Assembly (NCBI RefSeq): GCF_016429065.1
Contig: NZ_JAELTX010000008.1
Span: 1-64,000 of the forward strand
Length of the DNA stretch: 64,000 bases
From: Pedobacter sp. ASV17
GTDB lineage: Bacteria; Bacteroidota; Bacteroidia; Sphingobacteriales; Sphingobacteriaceae
Reading direction: 5' to 3'
Part shown: piece after piece, positions 55,437 through 63,090 of the stretch
How positions within the stretch are numbered: the stretch's first letter is position 1
Layout: every line of letters begins with the position of its first letter
Translations under genes and position numbers: made by a program
The notes under the pieces: model-generated
The model's input: only the letters and a program-made list of their open reading frames with translations
The model's database searches: none
Told to the model about the DNA's origin: nothing

Positions 55437-55947
55437 AGACTTACGAAGTTTCAAAAACTTCGTAAGTCTTCAATGCAATTTTTTTGTATTCATCGATAAA
55501 GTAGAGGGCTTGGCCATTTGAAAATCTCGTAAGTCTTAGAGTATAAAACCTCGTAGGTTTCAAAAACCTGCGAGGTTTGAAAAGTTCCGTTCATTGAGAA
55601 TTAGACTTACGAAGTTTCAAAAACTTCGTAAGTCTTCAATGCAGTAATTCTTCAGTGCAATTTTTTTTCGTATTCATCGATAAAGTAGAGGGCTTGCCCA
55701 TTTGAAAATCTCGTAAGTCTTAGAGTATAAAACCTCGTAGGTTTCAAAAACCTGCGAGGTTTGAAGCTCCATTCATTGAGGATTAGACAGACTTACGAAG
55801 TTTCAAAAACTTCGTAAGTCTTCAATGCAGTAATTCTTCAGTGCAATTTTTTTTCATATTCATCAATAAAGTAGAGGGCTTAGCCATTTGAAAATCTCGT
55901 AAGTCTTAAAGCATCAAACCTCACCGATTTAAAAAACCTGCGAGGTT
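55437..55947. repeat. Array of three composite units, each a type B then a type A palindrome
   Basis: Units start at 55437, 55603 and 55789 (periods 166 and 186 bp). Each begins with the perfect type B stem-loop, then a conserved spacer (CATCGATAAAGTAGAGGGCT and similar), a half type B sequence (CTCGTAAGTCTTA) and a type A stem-loop (55546-55578, 55730-55762; degraded in the third unit near 55916-55947). One arm of type A here carries CCTGCGAGG instead of CCTACGAGG. Confidence 0.9.
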
Positions 55948-55956
55948 AAAAGTTTC

Positions 55957-55989
55957 GTAAAAAAAGAAAGCCCCGCAGGAGCGGGGCTT
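55957..55989 (-). terminator. Rho-independent terminator of the M15-like gene
   Basis: On the minus strand, AAGCCCCGC and GCGGGGCTT (55968-55989) form a 9-bp GC-rich stem with a 4-nt loop, followed by TTTCTTTTTTT. It lies about 50 bp beyond the gene's stop codon. Confidence 0.92.
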
Positions 55990-56038
55990 AGGTTTGTCCA
56001 CATCGCATGAACCAAACTGATTGAGAGCTAATTCAGTA

Positions 56039-56587
56039 TTAATTATTTCCAACCGAAGTAAGTAAACTTACATTGGCTTGTTTTCTTCTATAAAGTTCAT
56101 TCATCATTTCTTTATCACTTAGGCCTTTTGACCATTGAGGTTTTAACTCAAAATATCTCAAGTGTCTTAAAGATTGATGTTTGCTGGCCCAGCTAAAACC
56201 AAGAGACTCACCTAACTTACCAACTTTGTCATAAAGAACTTCGTGGTCAAGATATTTAAGTTGTCCGAGAGCAGAACATTCATAAATTCCCACGCCGAAA
56301 GCCAATCCGAAGTTGTGGTAAGAAAGGTTCAATGTCTCTTGTGTAGTTTCGTAGGCCGCAATGAAGTCAAAAGCGAGGTCGCTCATTAGGCTTCTGCGGA
56401 TGATCGTAGATCTGTTTAAGATTTTGATAAAAAAACCATGTTCTTGGCAAAGGGTAATCAGTTTATCAACAAGTGGCATAATCTCTTCCGAGATATTGAA
56501 CGAATTATCGTCTTGATAAAAAGAGCTAAAATGTGGATCCACATCCTCTACATCATTGCTCACTTGGTATGAAAAAAATTGGTTCAC
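56039..56587 (-). CDS. M15C (CwlK/VanY-like) peptidase-like protein lacking two zinc ligands
   Basis: 182 residues, no signal peptide. Start is GTG at 56587, supported by AGGAG 5 bp upstream. The C-terminal two thirds align by eye with the L-alanyl-D-glutamate/D-Ala-D-Ala peptidases of family M15: the helix before RS, SYHNFGLAFG (family SYHnyGlAfD) and KLGESLGFSW then LRYFEL (family DxPHFEL). Of the three zinc ligands only His91 is kept; the Asp is Gly98 and the second His is Tyr145. It is therefore probably non-catalytic, perhaps a binding or regulatory protein. It shares its strand with the NarL-type regulator 180 bp upstream. Confidence 0.65.
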   Translation of the reverse strand: MNQFFSYQVSNDVEDVDPHFSSFYQDDNSFNISEEIMPLVDKLITLCQEHGFFIKILNRSTIIRRSLMSDLAFDFIAAYETTQETLNLSYHNFGLAFGVGIYECSALGQLKYLDHEVLYDKVGKLGESLGFSWASKHQSLRHLRYFELKPQWSKGLSDKEMMNELYRRKQANVSLLTSVGNN

Positions 56588-56592
56588 TTCTT

Positions 56593-56597
56593 CTCCT
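56593..56597 (-). promoter_or_regulatory. Strong Shine-Dalgarno that fixes a GTG start
   Basis: AGGAG on the minus strand, 5 nt before GTG at 56587. Purine-rich SD sites are unusual in Bacteroidota, so this one supports the GTG as the true start. Confidence 0.7.
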
Positions 56598-56767
56598 TTT
56601 TTTGTTTGAACTTTTGTTGTTTGAGAGTCGCTAATCCGACAATGCTAAATGACAAAATTTCGAGGAGATGGACTAGAGGGCTTTTGCCTGTACTTGCAAA
56701 CAGGTAAAACTACTTATCTAACCAGGTAATTTTACGTGGTTGCTTTTTTGTTTATGGAAAAGTGTTG

Positions 56768-57439
56768 TTAATTAGAGAAATGGTCAGTCTCTATGAATTT
56801 ATGTTTAAGTGCGTACAGAACCAAGCCAGCGGTGTTTCTACTGCCAGTTTTCAATAGTAGATTGTTTCGGTGTCCCTCTACCGTACGGTTACTTAAAAAA
56901 AGTTTTTCTGCAATTTCAACGCTGCTAAATTGTTTGCAAATTAATTGGAGTACCTCTTTTTCTCTTGGTGTGAGTAGGTTTTCTTCTTGATCGAGGCTAA
57001 CTACTTGAGGTTTTTTAGTAAGACCCTTTCGCATAATCTCCAACATAGGAAGGGTAAAATAGAAATCATTTTTAAAAACTTCACGAATGGCTTTCTCTAC
57101 TTCTTCCGGTTCTGCGTTTTTAGCTAAATAGCCATTGGCACCCGCTTGAATAGTAGCTAAGATATGGTGTTCGGCCTCGTGAATGGTGAGAATGATTACC
57201 CCAATATTGGCCTGAGTTTCCTTGATAATTTTTAAGGCTTCCAACCCATTCATTTCGGGCATAGAAAGATCTAGTAAGATAATATCAGGTTTTAATTCGT
57301 CGGTTGCTAAGCGATCTACAAGCTGCTTCCCATTTTCTGCTTCAAAAATGATGCTCATCTCTTCAAAAGAATTTACCAAAGCAATCATTCCTTTTCTAAA
57401 TAATTTTTGGTCATCAGCAATCGCAACGTTGATTTTCAT
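56768..57439 (-). CDS. NarL/FixJ-type response regulator
   Basis: 223 residues. Receiver domain 1-125 with the acidic pair Asp9-Asp10, phospho-acceptor Asp57 (IILLDLSMPEMNG) and Lys in GYLAKNAE. LuxR-type HTH ~155-215 (LTPREKEVLQLICKQFSSVE, then SNRTVEGHRNNLLLKTGSRN). This is the usual partner of HisKA_3 kinases such as the one at 59298, which is encoded nearby on the other strand; the two are probably a cognate pair. It is divergent from the 138-residue protein at 57627. Confidence 0.94.
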   Translation of the reverse strand: MKINVAIADDQKLFRKGMIALVNSFEEMSIIFEAENGKQLVDRLATDELKPDIILLDLSMPEMNGLEALKIIKETQANIGVIILTIHEAEHHILATIQAGANGYLAKNAEPEEVEKAIREVFKNDFYFTLPMLEIMRKGLTKKPQVVSLDQEENLLTPREKEVLQLICKQFSSVEIAEKLFLSNRTVEGHRNNLLLKTGSRNTAGLVLYALKHKFIETDHFSN

Positions 57440-57626
57440 CTTTAAATGGGTGTTAAGTGTATTGTTTTTTTGATTATTTCCTAAAAAACGTTTAAAAAAT
57501 AGCTGATTTTTTAATAATTATGGCCAATACATCTCTCTGATGTACAGTATTAAAGAAATAATCACATTTTGAAGCGTTTACAAATATCTTTTTTTTATTA
57601 GATTCGACAAAAAAAATAAACTTAAG

Positions 57627-58043
57627 ATGAAGTCAAAAATTAACGTGCCGACCATTTCGGTAAATGAAGCGGTAGACCGAGTTACACGCTTTCGCGATCA
57701 ATTGGCGAAGCAGGTCCCAGAAAACAACATTCCAAGAGCTATTTTTATCCCAATTAGTGATTTGTTAGCTATTATTAATAGCTACGATATCTTTAGAGCA
57801 GATGGTACTACGCTTAACGAACTACAAGGTGTAAGGGCTTATTTTGCCGTGAAAGAATCTGATATGGATTTGCCAGATGATGTAACAGCGGTAATTGTAC
57901 CTGTAGATAAAGAGGGGAAAGACGTGATTTACAAAAGCAAAGGAGTTGGAATGGGCGATGATGATGATGATACTGAAATCTATGATTTTACCCAGCCCTG
58001 TCCTGATAAATGTGACCCGACCAGCCCACTGTTTGCTCCGTGA
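57627..58043 (+). CDS. Small hypothetical protein with acidic run and C-terminal CPxxC
   Basis: 138 residues, no signal peptide. Residues 1-105 look like a compact mixed alpha/beta domain (AIFIPISDLLAIINSYDIFR, then LQGVRAYFAVKES and VTAVIVPVDKEGKDVIY). A run of five Asp (111-115) follows, then IYDFTQPCPDKCDPTSPLF, with Cys125 and Cys129 in a CPxxCD motif that could bind a metal or form a disulfide. Not recognised. It lies between a NarL-type regulator and a seven-TM protein/HisKA_3 kinase pair, so a role in that signalling set is likely but unproven. Confidence 0.7.
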   Translation: MKSKINVPTISVNEAVDRVTRFRDQLAKQVPENNIPRAIFIPISDLLAIINSYDIFRADGTTLNELQGVRAYFAVKESDMDLPDDVTAVIVPVDKEGKDVIYKSKGVGMGDDDDDTEIYDFTQPCPDKCDPTSPLFAP

Positions 58044-58657
58044 TCATAAGAAATGTTATTGTTGGACATATTGTTCCGTTAAGTATTTCTATCTGTCGGC
58101 GTATTTCAGACAAAATATAAAAAAGGCTTCTGAATAGTAAAACGTTTGCTTTAGCATAGATCTAACCATTGTGCTGATAAGATTTCAGTATATATAGTGA
58201 ATATAGGAGTGAGAAATTCTTCTATGCCACAGCTATGAGGATCATTTAAGACAATGTTTTTCTGTTTTACTTTCGGACTATCTTAGTAGTCCGAAAGTAA
58301 AAAATACCTTAACAATAGTATGTCGACTTTCGCCGCTTTCGAGAGAATCTTATTTTCAAATACTTATAGCAAAGCACTGGAGCAACTATGTCCAATATTT
58401 TATAAACCATTTGCCCTTTTTGAAAGCAAATTCATCAAGAATTGGCTCATGCGGTCTATAAAGCAATTAAACATCGAGATATTGTGATGCTTTTAAGTGG
58501 TTGTAATCTTCTTTACCCTCTCTAATTATTTCACTTTTTTAGGTCGTAAATCAAAAATGATAAGTCTTATTTAAAATCCAAGTCTAATGATGTGATTTGG
58601 ACTAAAAGGCTTTGGACCATATAAAAGCAAACAAACTAAAATTGAATATTAATCATA
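58044..58657. other. 614-bp region without a clear gene
   Basis: A 16-bp perfect hairpin at 58265-58302 is the only strong structure. A 55-codon ORF from ATG 58320 to stop 58487 has plausible composition (MSTFAAFERILFSNTYSKAL at its start) but no family I recognise and no clear ribosome site, so I do not call it a gene. The rest is AT-rich. Confidence 0.6.
58265..58302. terminator. 16-bp perfect hairpin, terminator-like in both directions
   Basis: TTTTACTTTCGGACTA at 58265-58280 pairs with TAGTCCGAAAGTAAAA at 58287-58302, loop TCTTAG. The T/A-rich ends give short T-runs on either strand. It could end transcription from the 138-residue gene about 220 bp upstream. Confidence 0.55.
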
Positions 58658-59308
58658 ATGACTAGAGATATCCTAACAGCCGTGGTGGTGCCATTAAGCA
58701 TCCTTGTTCCAATTGTTACTTTTTTACCAAAATATAAATACGCAGGGAAAGAAACCAAGACGATATTCTACTATTTGATATTTGCTGGTTTAGTAAATGC
58801 TACTGCCATTTATTTAAGTAGCAAGAATATTAGAAATCTTCCCTTGCTGCATGTTTACACCATTGGCGAGACTATCTTTTTTCTAAGTTATTTCTTGTTG
58901 ATTTTCGAAAAAAGATCAATAAGAAAGATATTATATGGCGCTGTTATTTTGCTTCCTATCGCTTTTGTGCTGAATTTTTTATTCTTTCAAAGCATTTATG
59001 AATTTAATACCTATACCAGGCCAGTAGAGGCTATTCTGATTACTTCTATTTGTTTAATATTTTTGTACAACAGTGGTTTTGTGGAGGATTTTCTGAAACA
59101 GCCTAAAAGTTGGATCAACATAGGAATCCTCATCTATTTTCCAACAGCCACTATTATCTTTATTCTTTCCAATTATTTTGTATTTGTAAGTTCTAATCGT
59201 ACTTTAAATGATATTATATGGGATGTGCATTCTATTCTAGTTTTTGCAATGTACCTCGCCTTTGCAAGAGGCTTCTCGTTGATTAATAAAAATTTAAATG
59301 ATAGATAA
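58658..59308 (+). CDS. Seven-TM membrane protein of unknown function, partner of HisKA_3 kinase
   Basis: 216 residues with about seven hydrophobic helices (VVVPLSILVPIVTFL, IFYYLIFAGLVNATAIYL, VYTIGETIFFLSYFLLIF, ILYGAVILLPIAFVLNFLFF and three more), separated by short charged loops. No domain recognised with certainty; it resembles the uncharacterised 7TM proteins often encoded next to Bacteroidota HisKA_3 kinases. Its stop codon overlaps the kinase start by 11 bp, so the two are translationally coupled. The likely job is membrane sensing on behalf of the kinase, which itself has only one TM helix. Confidence 0.8.
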   Translation: MTRDILTAVVVPLSILVPIVTFLPKYKYAGKETKTIFYYLIFAGLVNATAIYLSSKNIRNLPLLHVYTIGETIFFLSYFLLIFEKRSIRKILYGAVILLPIAFVLNFLFFQSIYEFNTYTRPVEAILITSICLIFLYNSGFVEDFLKQPKSWINIGILIYFPTATIIFILSNYFVFVSSNRTLNDIIWDVHSILVFAMYLAFARGFSLINKNLNDR

Positions 59309-60089
59309 CGTTTATTTGCTGATTTTTTATGGGATGCTATTGCTGTTTATCATTATTGCCGCATTCCTTTTGTTCTATATCCGAAATCAGAATATGGTAT
59401 GGAGGCAGCGACGAGAATTACAGGAAACTCAAATCGTACAGCAAAAGGAACTGTTAAATGCGGTGATCGATTCGCAAGAAATTGAACGTAAAAGAATCGG
59501 TCAAGATTTGCACGACGAGATAGGAGGGACTTTGTCTGCCATTAAATTAATGCTCAATTCCTTGAAGAACAAACTGAATGAGCAGCAGGAAGAAGTATTG
59601 ACAGATGCAAAGGAGCTGATCGATAAAATGATTGTTGACGTGAGGCATATTTCCCACGATTTATCGCCGCCGGGCTTGGCGGTTTTTGGACTTTTTACCA
59701 CCATTGAGGCCTTTGTTAACCTCATTAACAATACAGGTCAAATCAAAATTTCTTTAGAACATGAAAATGATTTAGAAGAAGTGGATTTGCCCGAAAAAAC
59801 ATCTCTAGCCTTATTTAGGGTGCTTACGCAATTGGTAGACAATACGCTTAAACATGCCAATGCAGCTGAAATAAAAATGCTTTTTGGTATTCGCGAAGCA
59901 AATTTATCCATTGTTTATCAAGATAATGGAAAAGGGTTTGATATGGAGATACTCAATCAGCGAAGCGGTATCGGAATGCAAAATATCCAGAGCCGTTTAC
60001 AAATGATCAACGCCGAATATCAAATTAAAACAAGCGTAGGGAACGGCTTCAAAGTAGAAATTAAATATCCTTTGCATCTAGCAGAATAA
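59298..60089 (+). CDS. HisKA_3-type sensor histidine kinase
   Basis: 263 residues. One N-terminal TM helix (~5-28) and almost no periplasmic part, then a coiled linker, a HisKA_3 dimerisation helix with phospho-acceptor His72 (RIGQDLHDEIGGTLSAIK) and a C-terminal HATPase with VDNTLKHANA, DNGKGF and SGIGMQNIQSRL. It lacks a sensor domain, so signal input probably comes from the overlapping seven-TM protein. The NarL-type regulator at 56768 is the obvious phosphate acceptor. Confidence 0.94.
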   Translation: MIDNVYLLIFYGMLLLFIIIAAFLLFYIRNQNMVWRQRRELQETQIVQQKELLNAVIDSQEIERKRIGQDLHDEIGGTLSAIKLMLNSLKNKLNEQQEEVLTDAKELIDKMIVDVRHISHDLSPPGLAVFGLFTTIEAFVNLINNTGQIKISLEHENDLEEVDLPEKTSLALFRVLTQLVDNTLKHANAAEIKMLFGIREANLSIVYQDNGKGFDMEILNQRSGIGMQNIQSRLQMINAEYQIKTSVGNGFKVEIKYPLHLAE

Positions 60090-60177
60090 TATTCTTTAAA
60101 ACAATTATTTCATCAATTAAAGGCATCTAATCTTTTGTCTATAGGTCATATTTTATCATTTATAGTTGTATTTTTAT

Positions 60178-60207
60178 TTTGACTTAGTCTAAATAACATT
60201 ATATTTG
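60178..60207 (+). promoter_or_regulatory. Bacteroidota-type promoter for the receptor/DUF4876 unit
   Basis: TTTG at 60178-60181 as -33 and TATATTTG at 60200-60207 as -7, with an 18-bp spacer. This is close to the consensus TTTG-N19-TAnnTTTG and is the best promoter in the window. The leader to ATG 60254 would be about 40 nt. Confidence 0.7.
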
Positions 60208-60253
60208 CGGCAATTTGCTACATGGCTGCTCGCTCTCAGGTCGGCAATATAAC

Positions 60254-63073
60254 ATGCAATTTGGTCTAATGAATTTATTTTCAGTGCTTTTTGTGAAACT
60301 TCAAAGTAACTTAAAAATGCTAATGCTTTTTTTTGCGGTTTCTTTGGGCTTTGTTGCTAATGTTTGCGCACAACATTTTCAAGTAAAAGGTAGGGTTGAG
60401 AGTATTTTTGGTCAGGATAAAGCATCTTTCGTTAGCATCATATTATTGGGCAAGCAGAATTATCAGGTTACCACAGACGAACGTGGAGAATATATTTTAA
60501 AATCTGTTTTGTCTGGCCGATATCAGGTTACCGTTTCTTCAATTAATTTTAAGCAAAAGAAAATAGACCTAAATATTACATCAGATACTGTTGTGAACAT
60601 TCAATTGGAACCTCTCCAACGTTTACTTGATGAAGTATACATTACAGCATTCCAAAATAAAGGTAAACCAAGTACTTCGGTGATAGATAGAAAGGCTATG
60701 GAATTATTACAGCCATCTAGCTTTACTGATTTATTGGAACTGTTACCTGGAGGAAGGACCTATACGCCTAATTTAACTCAAATGAACCAAATAAGACTTA
60801 GGGAGCCATCTAATGCTCCTTCTGGTTATGATATGGGCTCTTTGGGTACGGTATTTTATATTGATGGCGCACCTATTAATACCTCTGCAAATATGCAAAC
60901 CACCTCAGGATATACGCTTTCTGATCCTAATGGTTCTAGAAATTCGGTAAACAAAGGGGTAGATATGCGTTCTATTCCAACTGATCAAATAGAAAAGGTA
61001 GAAATTGTAAGAGGGATACCATCCGCTGAATTTGGAGATTTAACCAGTGGTTTAGTCAATATTGAACGTAGAAAAGGAAATACGCCTTATACTGCTAGAC
61101 TTAAGGCCGACGGTTTCAGTAAGTTATATTCCATCGGTAAAGGGGTTAGTATCTTAGAAAAGAATCTTTACATCAACAGTAACGTTGATTTTTTGGACTC
61201 TAAAGCAGATCCTCGCGACAACTATGAAAATTATAAACGGATTACAGCCTCAGTAAGAACAGAAAAATTTTGGGAAAATAAAAATCGTAGATTGACTTGG
61301 AGTGCTGCATTAGATTACGCCACTACAATTGATAATGAACGAATTGATCCTGATAATTCTTACGCATTAACTGACAGCTATACATCTACTTTTAAAAGTT
61401 ATTCTTTAATAAACAATTTTAAGTTTAAGTTCAATCAGAAAAATTTACTTAAATCGTTAGACTTTTCTACAAAAATCAGCTATCAAGAAGATATCATTGA
61501 TTTAACAAAATGGGTGCAAGCTAGGTCGGCAACCGTGTTGGTTAATTCGTTAGAAGAAGGTGCTCACGATGCGAAATATGTAACGCCTAGTTACGCTGCT
61601 GATCTGGATGTGCAAGGAAAACCTTTGTATGGCTACTTAAAAGGGGTAGCCTTATTGGGCTTTTCACAAGGTATTATTAAGCACCAAGTTAAATTAGGGA
61701 CAGAATATAACTATAGCAAGAATTTTGGGAAAGGACAAATCTATAATCTTGATTTTCCACTAGCATTAAATTCGGTATCGTCTGTTAGGCCAAGACCATT
61801 TAATGATATTCCCGCGCTACAAAACGTATCTTTTTTTGCAGAAGATGGCGCTAAAATTGAAGCTGGAGCGCACATCATCAATATTACCGCTGGTGTAAGG
61901 GCCATGGCCATCGTGGGGATGGACACCAAGTATGAAATCGCCAATAAATTCCATTTTGATCCACGTATTAATGCGGTGTGGCATTTGCCAAATATTGCCA
62001 TTGCAGGTAAGAAATTAGAAGTTAGTTTAGGTAGTGGTTTTGGTTTGCACCATAAACTACCTACCATGGATATGTTTTATCCTAACAAAACCTATATCGA
62101 TAATATTCAATTAAATTATTACCATAACAATCCAGATTTTATCAGGGCTAACGCTAAAACAACCATCATCAATACAGAAAATTATGCTTTAAAAGCAGCA
62201 AAAAATCTAAAATGGGAGTTGAATGCCGATTTCAGCTATGAAGGCAACCGTTTATCAATTACTTATTTCCGCGAAGGAATGTCTTCTGGATTTAGAGGAA
62301 TGTCTAGATATAGAGTAATTGACTATAAGTTATATGATAATAAATCCATAGACGCTTCAACCATTACTTCTAGACCAAATTTAGAAGATTTTACCTATAA
62401 GGACATGAAAGAATACTATGGCTATTCTATCAATGGTAATGGAAGCGGAACCTTTAAAGAAGGTATTGAATTTCAATTTACTACTAAAAGAATTTCAGCC
62501 ATCAATACCAGGTTTACCATAAACGGCGCATGGTTCAATAACCGTTATAAAAGCAGCGTAATAAATTATGGCATTATTAGTACTTCGGTGATTACCGACA
62601 ATAAGGTAAGGCAATATATTGGTATCTATGATGAAGATGAAGGCACAAATTACCAACAGTTCAATACTAATTTAACCATCGATAGTTACTTGCCTAAATT
62701 GGGTTTAATGTTCTCGGCATCTGCTCAAAGTTTATGGTTCACTTCTTCAAGAGAGAATTATAAAACAGGTGTGCCGATAGCTTATATGGATATCAATCAG
62801 AATGTTCTTCCATACACAGAAGCGAGTAAAAACGACCAAAATTTGCGATGGTTACTACAGAACTATAGCGACATCAGGTTTAGGAACAATTCAGTACCAA
62901 TCAATTTACAAATCAACATCAAAGCTTCAAAGGATTTTAAGAATAAAGCCCGTATATCAATGTTCGTAAGCAGATTCTTAACCTATGCCCCTTCATATAC
63001 TCGTTATAATATAAACTACATCAGACAAGGGGCTTCCCCATATTTTGGAATGGAATTAAACTTTAATCTTTAA
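60254..63073 (+). CDS. TonB-dependent receptor paired with a DUF4876 lipoprotein
   Basis: 939 residues from ATG 60254. An in-frame TTG at 60215 would add 13 poor-quality residues, and ATG 60269 is also possible. Signal peptide ending VCA-Q, carboxypeptidase-regulatory-like domain next (FQVKGRVESIFGQDKASFVS), then a plug with FTDLLELLPGG and DQIEKVEIVRGIPSAEFGDL, then a barrel ending in YFGMELNFNL. There is no STN domain, so it is not sigma/FecR-controlled, unlike the other receptors here. The DUF4876 partner follows 17 bp later. Receptors of this pair are often suspected of metal or metal-chelate uptake; the substrate is not evident. Confidence 0.92.
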   Translation: MQFGLMNLFSVLFVKLQSNLKMLMLFFAVSLGFVANVCAQHFQVKGRVESIFGQDKASFVSIILLGKQNYQVTTDERGEYILKSVLSGRYQVTVSSINFKQKKIDLNITSDTVVNIQLEPLQRLLDEVYITAFQNKGKPSTSVIDRKAMELLQPSSFTDLLELLPGGRTYTPNLTQMNQIRLREPSNAPSGYDMGSLGTVFYIDGAPINTSANMQTTSGYTLSDPNGSRNSVNKGVDMRSIPTDQIEKVEIVRGIPSAEFGDLTSGLVNIERRKGNTPYTARLKADGFSKLYSIGKGVSILEKNLYINSNVDFLDSKADPRDNYENYKRITASVRTEKFWENKNRRLTWSAALDYATTIDNERIDPDNSYALTDSYTSTFKSYSLINNFKFKFNQKNLLKSLDFSTKISYQEDIIDLTKWVQARSATVLVNSLEEGAHDAKYVTPSYAADLDVQGKPLYGYLKGVALLGFSQGIIKHQVKLGTEYNYSKNFGKGQIYNLDFPLALNSVSSVRPRPFNDIPALQNVSFFAEDGAKIEAGAHIINITAGVRAMAIVGMDTKYEIANKFHFDPRINAVWHLPNIAIAGKKLEVSLGSGFGLHHKLPTMDMFYPNKTYIDNIQLNYYHNNPDFIRANAKTTIINTENYALKAAKNLKWELNADFSYEGNRLSITYFREGMSSGFRGMSRYRVIDYKLYDNKSIDASTITSRPNLEDFTYKDMKEYYGYSINGNGSGTFKEGIEFQFTTKRISAINTRFTINGAWFNNRYKSSVINYGIISTSVITDNKVRQYIGIYDEDEGTNYQQFNTNLTIDSYLPKLGLMFSASAQSLWFTSSRENYKTGVPIAYMDINQNVLPYTEASKNDQNLRWLLQNYSDIRFRNNSVPINLQINIKASKDFKNKARISMFVSRFLTYAPSYTRYNINYIRQGASPYFGMELNFNL

Positions 63074-63090
63074 ATATAAATATATCAAAA

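Larger units (their letters stand above)
55368..56038. other. 671-bp gene-free region with a triple composite repeat
   Basis: It holds the operon terminator at 55390, three composite palindrome units (55437-55947) and a strong terminator serving the minus-strand gene (55957-55989). No coding sequence seen. Confidence 0.85.

Noticed and set aside
58320..58487. 55-codon ORF on the plus strand starting MSTFAAFERILF
   Set aside because: No recognisable family, no clear ribosome site, and it lies in an AT-rich gap; it may be a small gene or a remnant, but the support is too thin to call it.
60215..60253. TTG extension of the TonB receptor by 13 residues
   Set aside because: The extra residues (LHGCSLSGRQ and so on) do not belong to a signal peptide, and TTG is only 8 bp after the -7 element; ATG 60254 or 60269 is more likely.
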